From the NCBI GenBank assembly GCA_020634755.1, contig JACKBC010000008.1, forward strand, positions 62,001 to 126,000: DNA of 64,000 bases. The letters run 5' to 3'. The notes beneath the pieces were generated by a model. It made no database searches. It was not told the origin of the DNA and saw only the letters and a program-made list of their open reading frames with translations. The first letter of the stretch is position 1, and every line of letters begins with the position of its first letter. Both the position numbers and the translations under genes were made by a program. Source of the stretch: Caldilineaceae bacterium. Its GTDB lineage: Bacteria; Chloroflexota; Anaerolineae; Caldilineales; Caldilineaceae. Positions 1-7,077 of this stretch are shown piece after piece.

Positions 1-81
1 TTTGAAATACCAGCGCGTGCCGGTAAACGCATCCTGGAGCTGCCCGCGCACAATCGCCTCGAGCCTTGGCGCAGCTTTTAG
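1..81 (+). CDS. C-terminal end of an unidentified protein (cut by window edge)
   Basis: The first frame is open from the window edge to a TAG at 79-81 and encodes 26 residues ending in EPWRSF. The codons have the same G/C-ending bias as the good genes here, so this looks like the tail of a real plus-strand gene. Too little is present to name a family. It could equally be chance reading in an intergenic region. Confidence 0.4.
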   Translation, partial: FEIPARAGKRILELPAHNRLEPWRSF

Positions 82-464
82 GTCAATTGCCTAATCTGTT
101 TGTGTTTCCAATATTCTGCTGATATAATTCAGCCGATACGCTTCTTATATCCACAACCCTTTGCCACCCCCACGGCAAAATTTCTGGCTCACGCAACGCC
201 GCGCGGATGCCATCCCATGATCAGAAGATCGCAACGGCAAGCAATCGCGTCGGATTCATCAAACGAGGCCGACGCCTGGATCGCCAACACCGTTGCGCTG
301 TGCTGATGATTAGTAGTTCACGTTTCAGCTTGGAATTATATTGCGCTACACGAAATATCTATCCATAAATTCTCTGTACCAAACCGCTCTGTCAGAGAGA
401 GAGACAGGATTGACAACCAAATTTATGGGTAGGTTCTAAATCCACCACTCAGTCGGAGGTCTCT
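82..464. other. Intergenic region before the binding lipoprotein gene
   Basis: No gene is seen. It contains an R1 repeat (219-306), a short palindrome CTCTGtCAGAG near 388-398, and a TTGACA at 410-415 that could be a -35 box. The matching -10 (around 434-440) is poor, so no promoter is claimed. Confidence 0.5.
219..306 (-). repeat. R1 repeat copy A
   Basis: About 88 bp. Read on the minus strand it has the R1 core GCAACGGTGTTGGCGA, then a GGCGTCGG block and a distal GTTGCGATCTTCTGAT end. This fits the family plan of imperfect inverted ends (CAGTA..CGCAA and TTGCGATC..ACTG). Confidence 0.7.
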
Positions 465-1649
465 ATGTCCCTGAAAAAGTTTGCCTTGCTCTCATTTGTT
501 GCGGTTTTGCTCCTGGGCGCCTGCGCCGCGCCCACGGCAACGACTGCACCTGCGGAAGTCGCAGCTACGGCAGAATCTACTGCGGAAGATGCGGCCGCCG
601 CCCCCGCAGATGCAGAAGCCGCAACTGATCCCGAAGCGCGCTATGCCGAAATCCTGCAGTGCGTCGAAGAAAATTTGCCCGCCTCCACCTACATGACCAA
701 CGACCTCCTGCCCGATCCCGAGGCGGCCTGGGAACCCATGGAGTGTGCAACGGTTGATAAAATTCGCGTGGGCATGCCCTGGGTGCTCAATGATGAAGAA
801 GCACCTTGGTACAACGCCATCGAGAAGGGCTACTATGCCGACGTCTGTTTGGAAGTTGAGCTGGTGCCGGGCGGCCCCGGTGTGGATCATTTGCAGACGC
901 TGGCTGGTGGCGCCGTAGACATTGCAGTGGCCGCCGGTGGCAGCCGAATTCCGGCCATGGCCTACAGTCCCACGCCCGCCGATGTGGTGGCCATTGGCGC
1001 TTTCCTCAAGCACAGTCCGTATATCTGGATGGGCCTCGACCCCAATACGCCCCAAGATCAGCCCTCGACGCTGGAGCTAAAGCCTGAAGATTTCATCGGC
1101 AAAAAAGTGGGCTTGCAGAGCGGCAGCGATTATCTATTTGACTTTCTGGTAGCCAAATACAACTTGCCCAAAGACCAGATCACCATTATGGAAGCCGGCT
1201 TTACGCCCGATCCGCTGCTGGTGGGCGCCATGGACTACATTGGGGCGTGGATTGTCAATCAGCCGCGCCTGTTGGAAGAACAGGGCTATATGAACTGGAC
1301 CGCCTTCCGGTTTAGCGAATGGGGCTGGGACGGCTACTCGGACGTTTCCGCCGTGCGGCGCGAAACATTAGATGAGAACCCGGATCTGGTCAAGCGCTAT
1401 CTGGCCGCCACCTATCAAGGCGCCAAGTTCCTGGTGGAAAATCCAGACGAATCGGCAGACATTGCGGTCAAATACGGTGTAGACGCACAGCTGACCAAAG
1501 AACAGGCATTGCGTCGCTTTCAATTGCAAGAAACGCTGATTCAGGATGATGCCGACCCCGGCCTGCTGATCATGTCTGCCGACAAATGGAACGCCGAAAT
1601 GGCCGCCCAGATTCAGTATGACCAGTTGCAAGTAGATGCCTGTAAATAG
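465..1649 (+). CDS. ABC transporter substrate-binding lipoprotein, NMT1/THI5/SsuA-like
   Basis: A 394-residue secreted lipoprotein. A hydrophobic signal ends in the lipobox LLGAC with Cys20, followed by an Ala/Thr/Glu-rich linker to about residue 60. The mature domain contains KIRVGMPWVLNDEEAPWYNA and a run ending GAVDIAVAAGG, typical of the periplasmic fold that binds nitrate, sulfonates, taurine or thiamine-pyrimidine precursors. The start is supported by GGAGG just upstream (GTCGGAGGTCTCT ATG). The ATPase gene follows after 81 bp, so the two probably belong to one importer. The ligand cannot be read from sequence. No permease gene lies on either side within the window. Confidence 0.85.
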   Translation: MSLKKFALLSFVAVLLLGACAAPTATTAPAEVAATAESTAEDAAAAPADAEAATDPEARYAEILQCVEENLPASTYMTNDLLPDPEAAWEPMECATVDKIRVGMPWVLNDEEAPWYNAIEKGYYADVCLEVELVPGGPGVDHLQTLAGGAVDIAVAAGGSRIPAMAYSPTPADVVAIGAFLKHSPYIWMGLDPNTPQDQPSTLELKPEDFIGKKVGLQSGSDYLFDFLVAKYNLPKDQITIMEAGFTPDPLLVGAMDYIGAWIVNQPRLLEEQGYMNWTAFRFSEWGWDGYSDVSAVRRETLDENPDLVKRYLAATYQGAKFLVENPDESADIAVKYGVDAQLTKEQALRRFQLQETLIQDDADPGLLIMSADKWNAEMAAQIQYDQLQVDACK

Positions 1650-1730
1650 GCCGATTAGTCAGACGTTCAGATGGTTGGGTGGTCGGTAATCCCACTACTC
1701 GATCATCTGAACCCCAGTTGGAGTTTCCCC

Positions 1731-2480
1731 TTGTCCGCCATTGAATTTAGGAATGTGGAAAAGCGCTTTGGTCAGGTCGAAGCGCTCCAAGCCGTCAATT
1801 TATCTGTACGCGCTGGTGAATTTGTGTCGTTGGTGGGCCCGTCCGGCTGCGGCAAAACGACCATGCTGCGCATTGTGGCCGGCCTCGACACGCCCACAGC
1901 GGGGTCCGTCCAGGTCAATGGCGCATCCCCAGCCGAAGCGTGCCGCCAGCATCAGGTGGGCGTGGCCTTTCAGCGCCCGGCGCTGATCGCATCGCGCACG
2001 GCGTTGGCCAACGTCAAACTTACGTTGGAGATCACCGGGCGCCAAAATAGCCTTTCGCCAGAGACGCTGCTGCAAGATTTTGGACTGGGTGAATTCCTGC
2101 ACCACTACCCGCACCAACTTTCGGGCGGCATGCAGCAACGCGTCAACATTGCTGCCGCCCTGGTGCACAACCCCAACATTCTGCTGCTGGATGAGCCATT
2201 TGGCGCGCTGGATGAATTGACGCGCGAAACCATGGGCGAATGGCTGGGGCAAGTCTTGCTCACCACGCCCAAAACGGTGATCTTTGTGACCCACAGCGTG
2301 GAAGAAGCGGCCATTCTCTCTGATCGCGTGGTGGTGCTATCAGCTCGACCCGGACGCATTTCCGATGTGCTAGAGATCGAACTGCCCCGGCCGCGCAGCA
2401 AAGAAGTACGCATGCAGGAAAATTTCCTACATCAAGTGGCCCGCGTGCGCGAGGCGCTTTATCGAGCAATGCCGGCTTAG
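1731..2480 (+). CDS. ABC transporter ATP-binding protein, SsuB/TauB type
   Basis: ATPase subunit of a nitrate/sulfonate/taurine-family importer. Visible motifs: Walker A GPSGCGKTT, signature LSGGMQQR, Walker B ILLLDEPFGALD and the H-loop VTHSVEEA. The TTG start at 1731 is preferred over the in-frame ATG at 1671: a GTTGGAG ribosome site lies about 7 bases before it, and homology to the family begins at SAIEFRNVEKRF. That gives 249 residues, normal for the family. It pairs with the upstream binding lipoprotein. The expected TauC-like permease is absent from the window. Confidence 0.88.
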   Translation: MSAIEFRNVEKRFGQVEALQAVNLSVRAGEFVSLVGPSGCGKTTMLRIVAGLDTPTAGSVQVNGASPAEACRQHQVGVAFQRPALIASRTALANVKLTLEITGRQNSLSPETLLQDFGLGEFLHHYPHQLSGGMQQRVNIAAALVHNPNILLLDEPFGALDELTRETMGEWLGQVLLTTPKTVIFVTHSVEEAAILSDRVVVLSARPGRISDVLEIELPRPRSKEVRMQENFLHQVARVREALYRAMPA

Positions 2481-3046
2481 GCGCTGTCGGGAAATTCGCG
2501 CAGTACCCCCAATTTGGGGCATTGCTGCGTTTTCTATTGCTCTTTTTCCATTGCTCTTTTTCATTTCTGAATTTGACACCGACCCTGCACCCGTGCTACA
2601 GTAGCCGCCGGCATACTGATCACGTATGGCGTACTTTGGCTAGCAGACGGGCGTTTCAATGCTAGGCATTGCAGAATATCAGCAAACCCTAGATACATAT
2701 TAGGACGTACTCAACTTAGGACGTACTCAACACTATGTGGAATGACTTTATAAAGTTTGCCCCAATCGATATTGACGGACTGCCGTTTGGCGCGTCCTTT
2801 GTCCTTGGCGGCAAGGAGGCCCATATAGTGGAGAGAGGTGCGTTCTTCATGCGTTGACCCAATTCGCATGTAACAGGACTTTCGACCGCAGCTCGTCTCT
2901 TTGATGGCTGCGGTTTTTATTTGGCGTGCGCCCAGTGTCAAGCTGGGCGCCTGCCCCAAAGCGTAGCCATCATCAATTAATTTTGGTGAAGGTTACGCTT
3001 TTTATTTTCAAAGTCCCAACAATCTAGACGAAACACGGAGACTACC
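2481..3046. other. 566 bp intergenic leader with tandem repeat and hairpins
   Basis: No convincing gene. It contains CCCCAATTTGGGG (2507-2519), a perfect tandem 16 bp duplication TTAGGACGTACTCAAC (2700-2715, 2716-2731), a terminator-like hairpin (2885-2914) followed by TTTTA, and a second stem GCGCCCAG/CTGGGCGC (2928-2950). The last 300 bases before the exporter gene could be a structured leader. Confidence 0.5.
2885..2919 (+). terminator. Rho-independent terminator or attenuator hairpin
   Basis: ACCGCAGC (2885-2892) pairs perfectly with GCTGCGGT (2907-2914) across a 14-base loop, followed by TTTTA. It lies 130 bases ahead of the exporter start and more than 400 after the previous stop, so it may be an attenuator in the exporter leader rather than the end of the upstream operon. 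Confidence 0.5.
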
Positions 3047-4879
3047 ATGCTTAACACAACCCCATCCCCCCGGGGAATCCACTTTGACTTGCAGCAGACG
3101 CTGGGGGTCAACCGATTGGCCGGACTGTGGCGGCTCATGAGCCACTATCACAGCCTTTATTTTGGCGCAGCGCTTAGCACGGGCATCGCCGCCGCGGCCA
3201 ATACCGCGACGTTTTTGTTGATCCGCTATTTTGTGGATCGCTATTTGATGCAAAGTGAGCGTTCCATTTCACTCTGGTGGATCGTGAGCGGCTTTCTGCT
3301 GTTGGCGATTATCCAGGGCGGCTTTACGTTCTTGAGCCGACGGCTGGCCGCCCAAACGGCCGAAGGCGTAACCATGCGGCTGCGCAATTACCTGTTCGAT
3401 CATATGCAGCGGCTCACCTTTGGCTATCACGACAAGACACAGACGGGTGAACTGATCCAGCGCGCCACGTCGGACGTGGACGCCATTCGGCGCTTCTTTG
3501 CCGATCAGGCCATTGAGAGTGGACGCATTATGTTTTTGTTTTTGATGAACTTTGGCGCACTACTCTATCTCAATGGCAAGCTGGCGCTGCTTTCCATTCT
3601 GGTGGTGCCGGTAATTCTGGCCGTTTCACTCTGGTTCTTTCGACGCATTGAGCGCTCGTATGAAAAATATCAGGAGCAGGAAGCCAAGCTATCGACACAG
3701 CTTCAGGAAAATCTGAGCGGCGTACGCGTGGTGAAAGCCTTTGCCCGCCAAGCATACGAGCAAAACGCGTTCGACGCCGTCAACCGGGAAAAGTATCGCC
3801 GCGGCCAAAAGCTGCTGCTGATGCATGCCACGTACTGGCCCGTGACGGATATTATCTGCGCGGTGCAAATGCTGGGTGGCTTTACGCTGGCCGCCAGCAT
3901 GGCCATTGCCGGCGCCATTACCGTGGGTGATTATCTGGCCTATGTGGGTCTGCTGGTGGGCATTATTTGGCCCCTGCGCAATTTGGGCCGGCTCATCGTG
4001 CAGATGTCGCAGGGCATGGTCTCGTTTGGTCGCATTGCCGAAGTCATTGCGGAGGAGCGTGAACCTATAGCCACTTACGCAGAACGGTCCACGAAACAGA
4101 TGCGCGGGGCGCTGCGCTTTGAGCAGGTGCAATTTGTCTATGACGGTCATGAAGAGCGCCCGGTGCTGCACAACATCTCGTTTGAGGTAAAACCGGGACA
4201 GAAAGTGGCCCTGCTGGGCTCAACAGGGTCGGGCAAAACATCGCTGATCAACCTGCTGCCCCGTTTTTATGAATATACGGGCGGGCGCATTCTGCTGGAT
4301 GATGCAGAGCTGACCGAGTATCCGCGCGATTGGTTGCGACAGCAGATTGGCATTGTGGAACAGGAGCCATTCCTCTTTTCCTTGTCGATTCGGGAGAACA
4401 TTAGCTACGGCGTGGCGCGTCAAGTTTCCCAGGCAGAGGTTGAAGACGCGGCGCGGGCGGCGGCGGTGCACGACGTGATCATCAGTAAATTTCCCGAAGG
4501 GTACGGCACGGTGGTGGGCGAGCGCGGCATTACGCTTTCCGGTGGGCAGAAGCAGCGTATTGCGCTGGCGCGCACGCTGCTCAAGGATCCACGCATTCTG
4601 ATTTTGGATGACTCAACATCCGCCGTCGATACGGAAACAGAAGCGCTGATTCGCCACGCCTTACAGCGCCTCATGCGGGGACGCACCACCTTCTTGATTG
4701 CACACCGCATCCAAAGCGTCATGGACGCCGATCTGATCCTGGTCATGGAGCATGGGCGCATTGTCCAGCGCGGTACACACGCCGAACTCATGGCGCAGCC
4801 GGGCCGCTATCGCCGCATCTACGACGCGCAGACGCGCATTGAAGATGAGTTGGACCAACTGATTCGTTCCGCAAATTAG
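3047..4879 (+). CDS. ABC exporter half-transporter with degenerate catalytic site (heterodimer subunit 1)
   Basis: A 610-residue type IV ABC exporter: six-helix membrane domain (about residues 40-340) followed by the ATPase. Walker A is GSTGSGKTS (about 391), the signature is canonical LSGGQKQR (about 497), Walker B reads ILILDDSTSAVD and the H-loop is LIAHR. The usual catalytic Glu after Walker B is Asp here. In heterodimeric exporters such as TM287/288 and BmrCD this marks the subunit that supplies the non-hydrolysing site. The next gene encodes the partner, 99 bp downstream on the same strand. Cargo (drug, lipid or peptide) is unknown. Confidence 0.93.
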   Translation: MLNTTPSPRGIHFDLQQTLGVNRLAGLWRLMSHYHSLYFGAALSTGIAAAANTATFLLIRYFVDRYLMQSERSISLWWIVSGFLLLAIIQGGFTFLSRRLAAQTAEGVTMRLRNYLFDHMQRLTFGYHDKTQTGELIQRATSDVDAIRRFFADQAIESGRIMFLFLMNFGALLYLNGKLALLSILVVPVILAVSLWFFRRIERSYEKYQEQEAKLSTQLQENLSGVRVVKAFARQAYEQNAFDAVNREKYRRGQKLLLMHATYWPVTDIICAVQMLGGFTLAASMAIAGAITVGDYLAYVGLLVGIIWPLRNLGRLIVQMSQGMVSFGRIAEVIAEEREPIATYAERSTKQMRGALRFEQVQFVYDGHEERPVLHNISFEVKPGQKVALLGSTGSGKTSLINLLPRFYEYTGGRILLDDAELTEYPRDWLRQQIGIVEQEPFLFSLSIRENISYGVARQVSQAEVEDAARAAAVHDVIISKFPEGYGTVVGERGITLSGGQKQRIALARTLLKDPRILILDDSTSAVDTETEALIRHALQRLMRGRTTFLIAHRIQSVMDADLILVMEHGRIVQRGTHAELMAQPGRYRRIYDAQTRIEDELDQLIRSAN

Positions 4880-4884
4880 GCAAA

Positions 4885-4954
4885 TGAATCCACCGCTTAC
4901 ACAGATTTTTGTTGACATTTAGCAATCTGCGCAATCTGTGTAATCGGTGAATCA
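4885..4954. repeat. Imperfect inverted repeat between exporter genes
   Basis: 4885-4907 and 4933-4954 pair over about 21 positions (TTACACAGATT against AATCTGTGTAA at the inner end). The sequence belongs to the ACACAGAT-type repeats also seen at 18317-18372 and near 34400. It falls within the exporter operon and could act as an mRNA stem. Confidence 0.55.
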
Positions 4955-4978
4955 AACAGTTTTAGAGGAGAGCACATC

Positions 4979-6814
4979 GTGTCAATGGATTATGAATTAG
5001 AAGAAGAAGAGTTTACCTCGCAATTTACCGGCCAAACGTTGCGCCGGATTGCGGGTGAATTGAAACCGCACTGGCCCTGGGTGGTCAGCTTTGTGCTGGC
5101 CGTGGCGCTGGTGGCCAGCATGGATTCGTTCTTTACCTATCTGAGCAAACGCATTATCGATGAGGGCATTGTGGCGCGCGACTGGGCGCGGCTGCTGAGC
5201 ATTGTGCGGCTCTATGGTTCGCTGGTGCTGGTGCAGGCGGCGGGTGTCTTTAGCTTTATCTACCTGACCGGCCTTTTGGGTGAGCGGGTGCGTTATGAAC
5301 TGCGCAAAAAGCTATTCAATCACCTGCAGTCGCTGTCGCTCACGTATTACAATCGCACGCCCGTGGGCTGGATCATGTCCCGCGTGACCTCGGACACAGA
5401 TCGCATGGCCGAACTGGTCACGTGGGGGCTGCTCGATGTTGTCTGGTCCACTTTCAACATTATCTCAGCGCTTTACTTTATGTCGATCATCAATTGGCGG
5501 CTGGCACTAATGGTCATGCTGATTGTGCCGCTAATTGTTGTCATTGCCGTCCAGTTCAAAAAGCGCATCATTGTAGAGTACCGCGCCGTGCGGCGGGTCA
5601 ACTCGAAAATTACCGGTGCATACAACGAGAATATTACGGGAGTGCGCGTGGTCAAAGCGCTGAATCGCGAAGAGGAAAACTTGGCGCGCTTTGGCGGTCT
5701 GTCCAGCCAGATGTATCAGGCGGGCTATCGCGCGGCCTGGCTATCGGCGCTCTTTCTGCCCACGGTGCAATTTATCAGCGCCGTGGGTGTCGGCGGCGTG
5801 ATCGCCTATAGCGGTGCGCAGGCGGGCACGGGCGCCATCAGCGTGGGCGGCATTCAAGCCTTTATCTCATACATTCTCTTTATGCTCTGGCCCATTATGG
5901 AAATGGCGCGCGTCTATGCGGAGATGCAGCAGGCCATTGCCTCAGCGGAACGCATCTTCTCGCTGCTGGACGCCAAGCCCGAGATTATGGACCGACCGGA
6001 CGCCCTTGAGCCGCCCACCTTGGCCGGCGATATTGTGTTCGACAATGTGACGTTTTACTATGAAGATGACAAACCGGTGCTGACCAACTTTAACCTGCAC
6101 GTGCATCGTGGCGAAACCATTGCGCTGGTGGGGCCAACGGGCGGCGGCAAGTCGACCATTGTCAACCTGCTGTGTCGTTTTTACGAACCGCGCCAGGGCA
6201 CAATCCATCTCAACGGCTATGATTACACCGAGCTCACGCAGCACGCCATTCAATCGCGCATTGGCATGGTGCTGCAGACGCCGCATCTCTTTTCAGGCGC
6301 CATTCGCGAAAACATTCGCTATGGCCGCCTGGATGCCAGCGATGAGGAAGTCGAAGCGGCGGCGCGCCTGGTGGGCGCCGATGAATTTATTCAGGAGCTG
6401 GCCCAAGGCTATGATGAGGAAGTGGGGGAAGGCGGTGCGCTGCTCTCTGTGGGCCAAAAGCAGCTCATCAGCCTGGCGCGCGCGGTGCTGGCACAGCCGG
6501 AAATCTTTATTATGGATGAGGCCACCAGCTCGGTAGATACGCTTACGGAAGGGTTGATTCAGCAGGGCATGGAAGCCGTCATGCAAAATTGCACCAGCTT
6601 TGTGATCGCCCACCGGCTTTCCACCATCCGCAACGCCGATCGCATTCTGGTTATTGAAGATGGTCAAATTGCCGAAATGGGCTCACACGCCGAGCTGCTG
6701 CACTTGGGCGGACACTACTATCGCCTGTACACACAGCAGTTCCGCCACGAGCTGGAAGAGCAGCTGGATCCCTGGCGCGCAAGTGCAGACGAGCGCGAAT
6801 TAATGTTGGCGTAA
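4979..6814 (+). CDS. ABC exporter half-transporter, catalytic partner (heterodimer subunit 2)
   Basis: A 611-residue partner of the preceding exporter subunit. It has a membrane domain (about 35-330) and an ATPase with Walker A GPTGGGKST (about 385), Walker B IFIMDEATSSVD with the catalytic Glu, and H-loop IAHRLST. Its signature is LSVGQ, not LSGGQ. This is the expected mirror of subunit 1: the intact site uses this Walker B with the partner's LSGGQ, while the degenerate site uses the partner's Asp with this LSVGQ. GTG at 4979 follows AGAGGAGAGC. ATG at 4985 is possible. The N-terminus is unusually acidic. Confidence 0.93.
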   Translation: MSMDYELEEEEFTSQFTGQTLRRIAGELKPHWPWVVSFVLAVALVASMDSFFTYLSKRIIDEGIVARDWARLLSIVRLYGSLVLVQAAGVFSFIYLTGLLGERVRYELRKKLFNHLQSLSLTYYNRTPVGWIMSRVTSDTDRMAELVTWGLLDVVWSTFNIISALYFMSIINWRLALMVMLIVPLIVVIAVQFKKRIIVEYRAVRRVNSKITGAYNENITGVRVVKALNREEENLARFGGLSSQMYQAGYRAAWLSALFLPTVQFISAVGVGGVIAYSGAQAGTGAISVGGIQAFISYILFMLWPIMEMARVYAEMQQAIASAERIFSLLDAKPEIMDRPDALEPPTLAGDIVFDNVTFYYEDDKPVLTNFNLHVHRGETIALVGPTGGGKSTIVNLLCRFYEPRQGTIHLNGYDYTELTQHAIQSRIGMVLQTPHLFSGAIRENIRYGRLDASDEEVEAAARLVGADEFIQELAQGYDEEVGEGGALLSVGQKQLISLARAVLAQPEIFIMDEATSSVDTLTEGLIQQGMEAVMQNCTSFVIAHRLSTIRNADRILVIEDGQIAEMGSHAELLHLGGHYYRLYTQQFRHELEEQLDPWRASADERELMLA

Positions 6815-6863
6815 ATAGATGGGGAGTAGAGAATACCCAATGTCATTCAGATAAGCCCGCTTC

Positions 6864-6929
6864 AAGTGCGACGCACGGTGTGCTACCCGTATGTTAGGTC
6901 CAACCTGACGGACACCGTGCGCCGCACTT
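6864..6929. repeat. Inverted repeat with GTGCGACGCAC box between convergent genes
   Basis: 6864-6881 pairs with 6912-6929 at 17 of 18 positions (AAGTGCGACGCACGGTGT against its complement) around a 30-base loop. The GTGCGACGCAC core is the one found in the R2 elements. A wider CATTCAG/CTGAATA pair flanks it. It lies between two genes that end towards each other and may also act as a transcription barrier. Confidence 0.6.
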
Positions 6930-6975
6930 TTCGCTAACTGAATAATAGGAGGCACGCACTTCAGTGCTGCTCAGG

Positions 6976-7010
6976 AGAAGTTCAACTTCTGAGAGAAGTC
7001 GAACTTCTGG
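6976..7010. repeat. AGAAGTT/AACTTCT palindromic repeat
   Basis: GAGAAGTTCAACTTCTGAG is followed directly by GAGAAGTCGAACTTCTGG. The same motif, with nearly the same duplicated layout, recurs at about 25755-25792, so this is a dispersed repeat and not chance. Confidence 0.5.
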
Positions 7011-7077
7011 GTCAACTGCGTCACTTCGCTGAATAACATTGAGAGAATAGCAGCGTAGAGATGTGAAGAGTGTTTCT

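Noticed and set aside
1671..1730. ATG at 1671 as the start of the ATPase gene
   Set aside because: The 20 extra codons have no family similarity, and a GTTGGAG site precedes the TTG at 1731.
2711..2959. 82-codon minus frame before the exporter
   Set aside because: It covers the hairpins and tandem repeat, has no ribosome site and no protein-like sequence.
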